From positions 9,130,397 to 9,194,396 of the forward strand of contig JAZAYU010000018.1 in the NCBI GenBank assembly GCA_038501625.1: a DNA stretch of 64,000 nt. Direction: 5' to 3'. This DNA comes from Corbicula japonica. Its lineage: Eukaryota; Mollusca; Bivalvia; Venerida; Cyrenidae. Shown here piece after piece: positions 47,225 to 57,844 of this stretch. A program made the translations under genes and the position numbers. Below the pieces are notes generated by a model. That model ran no database searches. It saw only the letters and a list, made by a program, of their open reading frames with translations, and was not told the origin of the DNA. Every line of letters begins with the position of its first letter. The stretch's first letter is position 1.

Positions 47225-47940
47225 TATAGCATATAAGAAGATCAAAGGCAATGTTAATTTCTCCCAGTTATTCGTAAAAACCATCTGTAAATTTAAAAAG
47301 ACAGGTTATCAACATGATATTCTACAGCGCTCTGCAGGCCTGGTGATTAACCCATCTACAGTTGATCATTATGCTTACCTCTTTGGTTGCACGACGGTGG
47401 CAGGGGTTTAAGAGTTTATGAAGGTTTATGGGCAAATCTTTTCTTAAAAGAACATAGAAGCTCGATTTGTTTCTTTTATCCCTGTCATCGTGTTCTTGCT
47501 GATTTTGCTCCAGGTGCTCTGGTCTCGGTAAGATCATTGAGTACCCACCCTTTGGATTTGCAATGCTATTAGCTTCTTATGTTTTATATGTTTGTGTGCT
47601 TTTACATGCATCATTGTAGAGCCGATGGGTGGGTTGGAGTTATTTCACCAAGACAACTTGTACTTGTTTTGTGATACGAGAACCTGTTGGGGCAAGTGTG
47701 AGGTTGGTGCACCCTAGAACCTGGTTTAAACCCCAGTGGCAATTTGTTTTGCCACTGACCGTTCGAAGGCGGTATCCCCAAAGGTTCTCTTCTTCGTTAT
47801 TTGTTTGTGGCGTCCTATTTGAATTGACATACTGATATAAAACATGCGTTCTCTCTCTTCCTCCCTTCTTTTTCGCTGCGTGGGGAGGCTGTATTTTGTG
47901 AGTGTGGCGATTCCTGATATGCATATATTGCTTTTGTATT
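47225..47940 (+). mobile_element. 5'-truncated Naiad-type Penelope-like copy (RT C-terminus and 3' UTR)
   Basis: It begins within the reverse transcriptase C-terminus (K-I-K-G-N-V-N-F-S-Q-L-F, then V-D-H-Y-A-Y-L-F), ends the ORF at TAA (47409-47411) and continues through the complete 3' UTR to CCTGATATGCATATATTGC. It is on the strand opposite to the long element, to which it is closely similar. Confidence 0.85.
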
Positions 47941-48590
47941 AAACCTAAAATTAATTTTATCAAAGTAATTGAAGATGAACAGTGAGGAAAGAATCGTGTG
48001 TATTTTTCATTATTGGGAGAAAGTCACGGCAAGTTGCGTTTATGTTTTAAAAAACACAGTATTGGCTAGTTTAACCCTTACATAGCGTTTGCGTTTGTGG
48101 TTATGACATATTTTCGCAATACAAGTCTTGTTGACTGACGACAGCTTCTCGAAATATCTTTATCGTTATTTATCAGTTTTGTGAATGCAGGCAGATTTTC
48201 GTGAAGTGGCTCTTTTGATATGGATATTAGATTAATAATATCAGCGGTTCCTCTCCATCACAATTCCACTTCATAACATTGGGAGCATTATCAATTAATT
48301 TGTATAGATATATAATGTGATTTTTTTTCTACATACAACAGGTCTTCGCAGCAACAACAATGTTAATAATCTATGTAATTTTAACACTATTGGTTATAAT
48401 TATCAATTTGCACTTTTAATAAAGCATACAATAAAAATAGTCAAGTACTCAGGAAATTAACGATACATGAGTGTAATTACACAAATACAAAACAATTGAA
48501 AGCATAAGACTGAGAAAATATTTAAATTTAAGTCTTACATTTAAATCTTACAAAGAACAAAACAATTTGGACTGCTTTGTTTACAGATGG
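47941..48590. other. No gene recognised
   Basis: AT-rich spacer between two Penelope-like fragments. Confidence 0.4.
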
Positions 48591-48599
48591 GGAGAGTAC

Positions 48600-49062
48600 T
48601 TCTTTGTGTACATGAAAACTAGATGGGGAAAGTGTGAGATTGATACACCTTAGAAACTATTATAACCCCTGTGGCAAATTTTACCGTTTCAAAGCGGTAA
48701 CACCTCGGGTTCTCCTTTATACATGCATGTTTGAGGTGTCTATTTTGAATGATGATCATTTATTGTCCAACAAGATTGACCTGGCTACCTTAATATTCGT
48801 TAAATTTCGTAAATATTACGATGTACTTCGAATCGGTAGTCCGGCATTTATTCTAATACACCACATATCACTGACGTGCACATTGAATAAATATATCGGT
48901 GTATTCGCTGATATCCGTATTTATCCAATGACCTTTACGAAAATTAATGAAGTGCCAGGTGAATATTGTTGGAAAGTATCAACCATGCACCCTTTACTAC
49001 TTTATGGCTGTGTGGTGAGGCTGTGACTTCCTAATGGGGCCATTCCTGATTCATGAACGCAG
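48600..49062 (+). mobile_element. Interrupted 3'-end fragment of the Naiad-type element
   Basis: 48600-48770 and 48985-49062 match successive parts of the 3' UTR (GGTAACACCTCGGGTTCTCC; TGTGTGGTGAGGCTGTGACT). They are separated by about 210 bp of unrelated sequence, so a small insertion split this copy. Confidence 0.6.
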
Positions 49063-49249
49063 ATTTCACTGTTTGTACAGTAAACTTCTTTATTAATAGT
49101 AATCATAGAGGGCTGGGGCGGTGTTGGGATGGTGTGGGGTGCCTTTTTGAACCCAAAACTTTAACTGATATAATATACCATAAACAAGGGATGGAACTCT
49201 ACACACTCAATTTTCTACCATGTCTCCGTTTTTTATCAATATTTTGGAT

Positions 49250-50059
49250 ACAAGTGGCATGAATTCATTGAAGCATGGAGGTAATTATCTGTACTATATA
49301 TCTCTTTCAATAAACATTTACATCAATTGTCAAATCCAAACCGTTTCTCTAATAATCTCACTAGAGTGACACAAAAACTGCACTTTCTCTTTAGTCCATC
49401 ACGATGTCGCAACAACGATTTACACCTGTAAAACGTTCGAGCACGTGGAAATCGGAGATAAAGGCTAAAAGTCATGTATAGCCTGCACAAAAGCTTATCG
49501 ATAAATGTAGTCGCTTATCACTTAATCCAAGGGTAGTTTGCACCGAAATTCGTAAACTATTGTTGCTGAGAGCTGCCATGATTAATCACGTGACTTCGGC
49601 TATATATCAGTCATAAAAGATACTTTCTAATTGGTCAAGAAATCGACATTAGATTATTGACCAATCAAAAGAGTCCTTACAATTCCCCTGTTGGATAAGG
49701 TCACATGATTTATCATGAAAGCGCCCAGTGACAACTTTGTATAATTTTGACAATTTCGATGCCTACTACAATTAATTAAAGTGTTCTGTGAATACCGTCA
49801 GCGGTAAATGGTGACATTTTGTACAAGTTATGCTGGGCTTATACCCTTTATCTCCGATTTCCGCGTGATCGAACGTTTAACAGGTGTAAATCTGTGTTTC
49901 GACATCGTGATGGACTAAAGAGAAAGTGCAGTTTTTGTGTCACTCTAGTGAGATTTTTAGAAAAACGGTTTGGATTTGACAATTGATGTTAATGTTTATT
50001 GAAAGAGATATATAGTACAAATAATTACCTGCATGCTTCAATGAATTCATGCCACTTGT
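49250..50059. repeat. Large inverted repeat overlapping the 3' end of the copy B exon
   Basis: Left arm 49250-49492 is an inverted, slightly diverged copy of right arm 49816-50059, with a 323-bp spacer. The right arm includes the last ~30 bases of the copy B main exon, its splice donor and the start of the intron. The left arm is therefore an inverted duplicate of an exon-intron junction. Confidence 0.85.
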
Positions 50060-53000
50060 TGTCGTCGTGATAAATGTCTTTTGTGTGCAAGTGTCTCCTT
50101 CTAAGTCCTCTTTGCATCCAAGAGCACAGGTTCCGTTTCGGAAGCAAACCGATAAACCGCCAGCGAAATCTTTACAATTAACACTGCATTTGTTTTCACA
50201 CCAATCACCCCAAAATCCGTTATTGCAACCAAATGAACATTTTCCGTCTATAAAATTGCACGTGGGATTGTTTAAAGATAAACAGTTTGAATTACAGGGC
50301 TGAAGACATGTTCGTGAATAAAAATTATCTCTGCACTTATCACAAATAGTTTGCGTTGATTAACATTTCGCACAAGCATTATTGCAACGATAATAACACA
50401 TTTGACCAACGAACCCATCTACGCAACCATTGCAAACGTAATTGCTGTCACAACCGTTTAGACAATAATAGTTTCCGCAATTTTTCACAACACATTCGTT
50501 TCCTGATACAGCAAATCCATTTGTACACCTGTTACAATAAACTACATTCTGTTGGTTATAACAACTTGTGCAATAAGGTATGTCATTCGAACACGGAATA
50601 CATTGTGTTTCTCCATTACCGTTACTATTGCTAGATGTAATCGGATAAAATCCGTCTTTACACATTAAACAATACGTATTGTTAGGGCAAATTGCACAAT
50701 TTGTTATATACGACTGACAATAGGCGCACTTGATTGGTGTCCCGAATCAGTCCTAGGTTAGTCTTGATCATCTAGACGTTCTGTCATTGATCAGTGTCAC
50801 ACTGCTCTGACGAATGTCTAGAGACATCGCTATATAAAAAGTCTGACCGACAGGTGGCGCTTTTGTATGGTAAACAAATCCAAAATCAATAGCGATTTCT
50901 AATGAAATTTGTTAACAGTGCTTCAACCGTATTTCTCCCACACTGGGCAAAGTGAAATTTAGTTAATATGATATCGAGCTACAACATCAGGTATATGGTT
51001 TATAAAACAAAGGACGCTTAGTACTTGCCTACCCCATTTTACATAAATGAATTCAAATATATGGTACGCCGTTGCTGCCACTTCGTGATAATGGTTTTAG
51101 ACTGTCACGTTGTATGGTATGGCAGTTGTCATTGTAAGGTTATTGATAAGAAAGGAAGAATATCAAAATCTCACTAACGGAAAAAATGCATTTCCGTCAA
51201 ACTGCATAAATAAATCTTATAATGTATGTTTATTATTTATACGTCTAGAAAAGTTAGAACAGTAAAAAAAAATAGTGTGACCAAAAAAATCCCTTAATTC
51301 TGCAGCCAAACACAAAAACAAAGCAACACTAAACACCAATTTAAATGCCTTCCTGAATAATGAGTTACTAACAACAAAATCTAAGATCACCTTGTTTATC
51401 ACATGTATACAGTAAGAGGTATTTGTAAAAGTGTGATTTGGCCGTTAATTTCATGGTTGCGAAAATGGATGACAAGAAATTGTTGATTTCTCACAATGTA
51501 ATTAAAAGTTCTTTGAAAGAATCTTGGATATTGTCAGTATCATTTTGATCATGTGGGCATTTGAACTGTTTTTGTTTTGCGATGCTTCGTTTTTGTGTTT
51601 GATCGCAAATAGAATTTTAGGGATTTTCAAGCTTTACTTTTCATTACTGTTCTAAATTGTCTTAACACTTTTGTCTTTTCGTAATTGGGAAATTATTGAC
51701 TTTTTTAAAATTAACACTGTTAAATGTTTCTAAGATCGCCATTAGGGTATGCCAAAGAATTTTGAAGTTATCTTAAGAAATTCAAAAAAAAAGAATGGTT
51801 GTATGGCAAAGTTTTTCACTACAGACGTAATTTTGATCCAAAAAGGTCGAAATTTAGAGAAAAAATATGATCTTATTGAAATTATTTCATTCTAAAATAT
51901 TTCTAAGGTTGCATAAGGTAGCTATTCTGCTTGCAACATCTGTATAAACTTTTCATCAGATCTCGTGGTAACCGCAGAACCCAACTTACTTGAACATGCC
52001 TGTCATGGGGGGAAATAATACCGTTAAAAATGCGTGTCGCCGTATGATATGTCTTTTTGATTTCTAGCTGGCAGGGCGACAGTCTAAAAACAATTTTCAC
52101 AAGACAACAACGGCGTTCCATACTAATGTCCTTATTACACGCCTCGTTTTGGAATGTCTGGTTTTTTAACGAACAATGTCTTCAGACGTACTGATCGCCT
52201 TTGCGAAATCAGAGCGTCTGAATGAATGAGACTAGTCCTAGGTATACCGCGGGACACCGATCTACGCTCGTTTCAGTCCGGCTACTTGCGTGCGCATGTA
52301 TTTCCGGTAAAGTCGGGACATACCGCATGGCCCGGTCAAAACAGCGATATATTTTAGCAATATGTGCCTAAAGCTTTGCTTACAATAGAGATAACAGCAA
52401 CTAATCGCCAACATTTTCGCCGTCATCAAGAAAATCTTACATTGTTGTTCCAATTACTATTTTGGTGGCCATTTTAAGGTATCCCGAACTGCACTCTATT
52501 CATCTGTACCGGATCGGTGTACCTATCACGTGATCGGAGTACTCGGCATATACCTATCGGGACATTACGGCGTATACAAACAAGTGCGCCTAATACGATA
52601 ACTCGGGTTCACTAAAAACTTGAAAGTATCCTGCCTTACATCCTAATGTGCACGTCCTTGATGAACAGTCCTCTTTTACACAAAGCCCACAATCTTGGTC
52701 ACACTTTGGTTCATAATAACCTACTTTGCATGCATTACAATCACCAGTTTTATCATCGCAGCCGGGATCACCACATGTTGCAGAACATTGTGTCGTAACT
52801 GAAAGATGCGACATAAAAAATAAAAGAAATCGTAAGAGGGATTCAAAGTTCCATTTTCAACTATTTCTGTCACAATACTTCTTTTCCTAGCCTTATCATA
52901 GTTATAGTTTAATGGTTTTGATATAAAACATTTTTACCTTAAACTAAACAGTTAAGAAACTTTTTTTAAATCGACCTCAATTGCAAATTAATAAAAAGAA

Positions 53001-53138
53001 AACTCTTTTCCCTTTTTATCATCAATACTACATGTAATATACTAGTTTTTCAATTATGAAATTGTCCCTTTTGTTCCATAAAATACCTTGGCAGTGGCAG
53101 ACTACAGCAACCAGGACAAGCCAAAATATATAGTTCAT
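50029..53138 (-). pseudogene. Receptor copy B: signal peptide plus cysteine-rich ectodomain, disrupted by a transposon
   Basis: Exon 1 (53087-53138) encodes the signal peptide MNYIFWLVLVAVVCHCQG, phase 1. Exon 2 starts at 52798 and runs to 52593, resumes after the insertion at 50722 and ends at 50029 (GTAATT donor). It encodes about 300 residues of VWC/EGF-like Cys-rich repeats: T-Q-C-S-A-T-C-G-D, D-Q-D-C-G-L-C, C-N-R-C-T-N-G, G-C-D-S-N, W-G-D-W-C, and a Thr-rich end. Removing the insert with one TA restores an open frame across the junction. One in-frame stop, TAA at 50360-50362, follows the C-A-K-C motif, at the same site as in copy C. Intron 1 is 288 bp. No TM exon of its own was found between 44.6 and 50 kb. 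As it stands the gene could give only a truncated secreted product. Confidence 0.75.
50723..52590. mobile_element. 1.87-kb DNA element inserted in the copy B exon (TA target duplication)
   Basis: The ends GGCGCACTTGATTG (left) and, inverted, GGCGCACTTGTTTG (right) are short terminal inverted repeats. TA flanks both sides, and the host reading frame closes exactly when one TA is kept. No transposase was recognised, so it is non-autonomous. An internal CAGGTGGCGC and GTAAACAAATCC near 50850 recall sequence inside the 22120-25003 element, hinting at shared ancestry. Confidence 0.75.
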
Positions 53139-53290
53139 AATTCTGAAAAAAAAAGAAAATTACTTTAAAGTCTAAGAGATAAAACTATAAAAATGTAACA
53201 GTGTCAATTACATAAAAGCTGGCGGAAATAAAAAAGGGAGAAATTGTTAATAGTATGCAAGGAAAAGCTAGAGAAGGATACTATTTTGTA

Positions 53291-53376
53291 CCGGCTAGCT
53301 CAGTTTGTTGCGTAGCAGGAATCGCAGGGCTAGGCCCTGTCGCCGTGACGGTACGGGCTCGCTCCCAGCTAGAGGC
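53291..53376 (+). mobile_element. tRNA-like SINE head upstream of copy B
   Basis: It starts CCGGCTAGCTCAGTTTGTTG (A box), has GGTACGGGCTCGCTCCC in the B-box position and ends CAGCTAGAGGC. It is related to 46471-46556, opposite orientation. It is not a plausible functional tRNA because the acceptor stem does not pair. Confidence 0.55.
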
Positions 53377-53684
53377 ACTATCATTTTTAATGACATAGGT
53401 TCGGAGAAGAGATCAGAAGGAGATAGGTAGGGAGGGAGTTAAAGAGCTTGGAATGAAGATTGGAATGAAGAAAAGGAGAGGTGAAAAATTATATCATTTA
53501 AGTTCATGAAACATTTCAGAGCACTTTAAAAAGGGAACAGCATCCGATGTGAATATGTGTTAATAGAAAAAAAGGATAAAATACACTCACCCAAAGTTAG
53601 CTAATTATAATGCATCTAGCTTATCTTTAAACTCTTTTTCCTTGTCAGCCAAGCAATAATACTAATTACAACTTTGTAAAGAAC

Positions 53685-53885
53685 ATTTACCTTTTGCACA
53701 TCTTTATAGATGAAAACTTTTGTTTCGTGTTACTTCCTTGTTTAAAAGATTGTCTCAAATAACAACAACCTGAATAGTAAATGTCGCAAAAGTTAACAAA
53801 GCGTATGAAATAAGAACATTGTAAATCCTGATCTGAAATACCATGCTTAGTGAGTTTCATATCAAATTGCATCATATTTGAATTC
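53685..53885 (-). other. Upstream block conserved with copy C
   Basis: Counterpart of 46890-47095. It ends with a potential splice donor (AAAGGTAAATG), so a 5' untranslated first exon is possible. Confidence 0.4.
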
Positions 53886-56800
53886 CTTCATTTGAATTTG
53901 TTCAAGTTTACATATAATTGTATGATTATATTTAATATGTTTAACAAAGCCCGAGGAAAAAGATTTTATATGCACTTTTCAAACTGTTAATAGCCAATCA
54001 TAACCCTTTTTGAATGTGCATTTAGTGGCATTCTGCTTTGCCACTTAACTCCGTAGATTAGTTCATCCATATTTTCAGTGTAACTCGCTAACTATAATAT
54101 ACTGCAGTTATGTTCAATCGTTATATTGTCCAAATTGACAGGTTTTAGAAATACTGAACTCCAGAATGCTCCGACTATAACAGAATGGGATATATGAATA
54201 AGCGTTGTGTTTTGTTCGTTTCCTTTTTAGAACTGAAATGTATAAACAAAGTCTACATACCTGACGCCACTTGTGTGAGTAGATACGTAGGATTAGCGTG
54301 TATGGGGCAATATTTTCAAGTTTTATATTGTGCACTTAAATTTTATGACTTACGGGTTAATGAATTCAGCTTGTTCAAAGTATTCAGCCAGCGCTAAAGA
54401 TTGAATTTCAGTCCATAAAGTGATTTCTGTAATATTCATTGTTTCTTTAATGTGGCTCGCAAGACGGGCGCAGCCCTTATCTCTAGTAATGAATGAATCA
54501 GTTGTTTCATAGGTGCAACACGTGTTTTAGCTATCAAAAATGCCGAATGTATTATTTTATGATGGTTTGCTATTGCTCGATATGCCTGCATGATGAAATC
54601 CACTAAACGGTTTTATTAGCTTTTTACCGGCCGTCCGGCTAAGTGTATCATACAGTCTGGATGTGAACTTCAGAAGTGATCGGTTTGTATAATATCACTG
54701 GTATAGGAATAGATGTTGCTGCAAACGAATCACGCCAAACAAACAAAAGAACAGAAAGAAATAATTCACTGAGATAAAATATGTATAGTGTCCCGTAAAC
54801 GACCATTTGCAAAGTACAAGTACATGTACACATGTACGCTGCAATGACATCATTACATAATCATTTATTCTAGTTGTTTTGATGATTTTACATATGTTTG
54901 CCACTGAATTTTTTAAGCAACCCAACCCGTTGATATCCTTTTTTTTGTCTTATTTTGACATTTCATTGCAATTGCATGAAATAGCTCACAAAATCATTTA
55001 ATGCTGGCAAATATTAAGTTTGTTAAAACCGTGTTGCCTTAACATCATAAGCGAATACATGTAGTTATCTTAAATCGGTGACAATGTGTAACAGGTCTCA
55101 CATTCGTTAGCGGAAATCGTTAGCTTACCCTAGCATAAATCAAAGGAGAGCATAATTTCTGTATGTCGCTTTAAAGTATCTGGTACCAGTTGGCTAAACT
55201 TTCAAACCACTTTAAATTTGCGCTTTAAGATATTTAAAATCTGCTATGAAATAAGTATGACGATTTGATTTCGGTTAAATAACGCATAAATAAAACTGCA
55301 TCTAGGACTCGACTTTGTTTCCGTGATTTTATACCGACGACAGGACAAGACGTTGTTCAGTGTTGAAAGACGAACGGCAGGAAATATTTGTTGCGTGACT
55401 AAATGTTATCCACCTCATTTTTGGTTCTCCATTTCATTGTAGTGAGGGGTATGATTGAATGTCAACGACCTTAACAACTATAGCCACTTATTCCGTGTTC
55501 ATTGACAAAAATAAAAAAGAGCAAAGTTTGAACTAGCTACATACAGGGAGTTCTGTAAATCAGTTTATTGAAAAAAAAACTACAAACCACCGATCGGGAA
55601 CTTCTTAAATCAGTTTCTGCCATTAAAGTAATTTGATTGATTATCGATGCCTAAGAGAATGATATAACACTGTCAACATGTATGACATCATACCTGTCAA
55701 ATTTGATTGATTACTGAAGCCAAAGAGACGCATATACTACTTAAATGAGTTTCTGCCATTAAAGTAATATGGCTCGAGCCCATCTGTCTATACATGAAAA
55801 ATCAATTATTTAAAAGAAGCCGTTACCTTAAGCCGTCTTACATTACATACTTGTTATTAAGTTTAATTACAGGCTTCTTATTTACGTAATCAATACTTAC
55901 AAAACAAATGTACGAGTATGTAGTCAGTAATTTACCTTATTATCACAAATTATAAATATCGACATAAACAACAATAATATTCAAAAATAACAACTCTAAA
56001 ATCTGATGGGTTTGTATTGCGCAAAGAACATAAAATAAAATAATAGCTACAAAGAATAGACAAAATGATCATTATAATGGTTAAGAAAGGGATTATAAGT
56101 CACAAAGTAACAGTCACGAAGTTCATTATTAATCATTATCAACACGAATGGCATTATAATTTTCCCAAATGTCATTATAATAATAGTCAAGAGAAACATA
56201 ATTATAATAGTCAAATTGAATACGATCATTATTATAATTTTATAACATGTGTTACTAAATATAGTAACACAATTGTATGATGTCAAAACTTATTATTATG
56301 TCACCAGCCTCATTATCAAACCAAGGTCCAGGGCTTAAAAGTGATAATGTGATAATGGCCCTGCCAATTTTGTATGATTCCAATTATGTTTGTTTACAGG
56401 CAATCGTTTTAGTAAGAAATTTAAAAAAAAAACAGTCAAAATAATGATCATTTGCACATGCGCTTATGAGCTTATTATTGCATAATTAAACACTTTTTTG
56501 TTAATTTTGGAAAAGAATTTGTTGGCGTATGAATTCATCCGTCAGTGAGACAATACTTTGTAAAAAAAGTCGGCCATTTTGTTTAAACTGATTTTGCTTT
56601 TATAATGTGCAAAGAAAAGTGAAATATCAAAAACATATGAGGGGTGTCTTTTTAGAATTTGAAACAAACAAATTTGCAAAAACCATTGGGAACAGCCGAC
56701 AAACCTGCTGTCATCCTTGAATAGCTGGTTTTCTGGTAGTAGGCTTCCAATGTGCAAAATCCAGTTCTTGAAAAAAAGCTAATTGCTGAATTTCCTTGTC

Positions 56801-57430
56801 CAAATATACAAACAACTTCAAAAGAATATTCTGTGTTGTTGTTTATGTTGTTTCCTTCTTCTCTTCAGTCAGTTGAAATTTAACACCAGCAACAAAGCCA
56901 TTTAAGTTTTTATTTAGATACCGAAATGACCTAGACGCAGGCATTCAGATTATCAGGATTTCTGATCATCAAGCATGTAAATCCATCAGCACAGACTAAA
57001 CAATAATTAAAACACATTTGAGTAATAAAATCCAAAAAAAGAAATTCCGAAATTGAATGCATTGACATGCCGGAAAGAATATTGATCTCGAAAATGACGT
57101 CAGTGTTATTAAGGTAAACGGCTCCTGTTTCAAGCGGATTATAATAATTATAGACTCTCTCATAGTACAAATGGTTTTGTTCTCGGTTAGGGGACTTGCA
57201 AAAAGAGAAGCATTAGTATGATATTATACAATTGTCTTACAGTGCCTCCATATTTAGGCGAGACTAAGAAATTAGCGAGGGCGAGGGGCTTTCTGAGAAA
57301 GTAGTTCCGTCACTGTCAAATTTTAATACATTTCCATGATAATATACTATATACGATAGACCAACTGGACATCAGAGAGTCGACGTACACATGAAATAAA
57401 CAGGTAAATGAACAGATTAGCAGTGTCTTT
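53886..57430. other. No gene recognised; AT-rich CATTATAAT-type repeats at 56050-56290
   Basis: Spacer between the phosphatase gene and copy B. Between 56050 and 56290 the phrases CATTATAAT and ATTATAATAG recur in a loose, degenerate array. A short GTGATAATGGCCCTGCC near 56345 is part of the palindrome family at 57431. No exon-like ORF was found. Confidence 0.45.
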
Positions 57431-57515
57431 GAATGATAATGGCCCTGCCATGAGATAATGGCCCTCGGGCTAAAGCCCTCGGGCCATTATCAACATGACA
57501 GGGCCATTATCATTC
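57431..57515. repeat. 85-bp palindrome
   Basis: GAATGATAATGGCCCTGCCA at the left is mirrored by the inverse at the right end; the centre is GGGCT-AA-AGCCC. Nearly every base pairs. The inner arm repeats the outer arm's GATAATGGCCCT. It lies about 330 bp downstream of the phosphatase stop codon. Confidence 0.9.
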
Positions 57516-57844
57516 AGTTCATTAACCTCTAAATAAAGATCCTATTTATCTATTTATCCTTGAGAAGACCATTATAGTGGGACACACATCTTATGCTGAA
57601 AAGTTCATTTATCTGACATCTTGTGGTGGAAAAAAGTAATCTGTTTAAGTTGCGTTGAATGAAAAATGCAGTATAATTATATTATTAACTTAAAGATGAT
57701 TTCAAAAATTCATTGTTTCTATGTTAAGCAGGTCATTTCCTTGTTTGCCTATTAAAGCTGCGTGAACTATTATTTAACTTTACGCAGATCTTCAGTGTTG
57801 CATTTTAATTGCTTCGTTTTTTTCCGTTAGAATAACTTGACCGT

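Noticed and set aside
47202..47411. Independent 69-codon gene
   Set aside because: It is the C-terminal end of the Penelope-like reverse transcriptase in a truncated copy.
56931..57170. 79-codon minus-strand ORF between the phosphatase and copy B
   Set aside because: No family resemblance, no flanking splice sites that join it to neighbours, and AT-rich composition like the surroundings.
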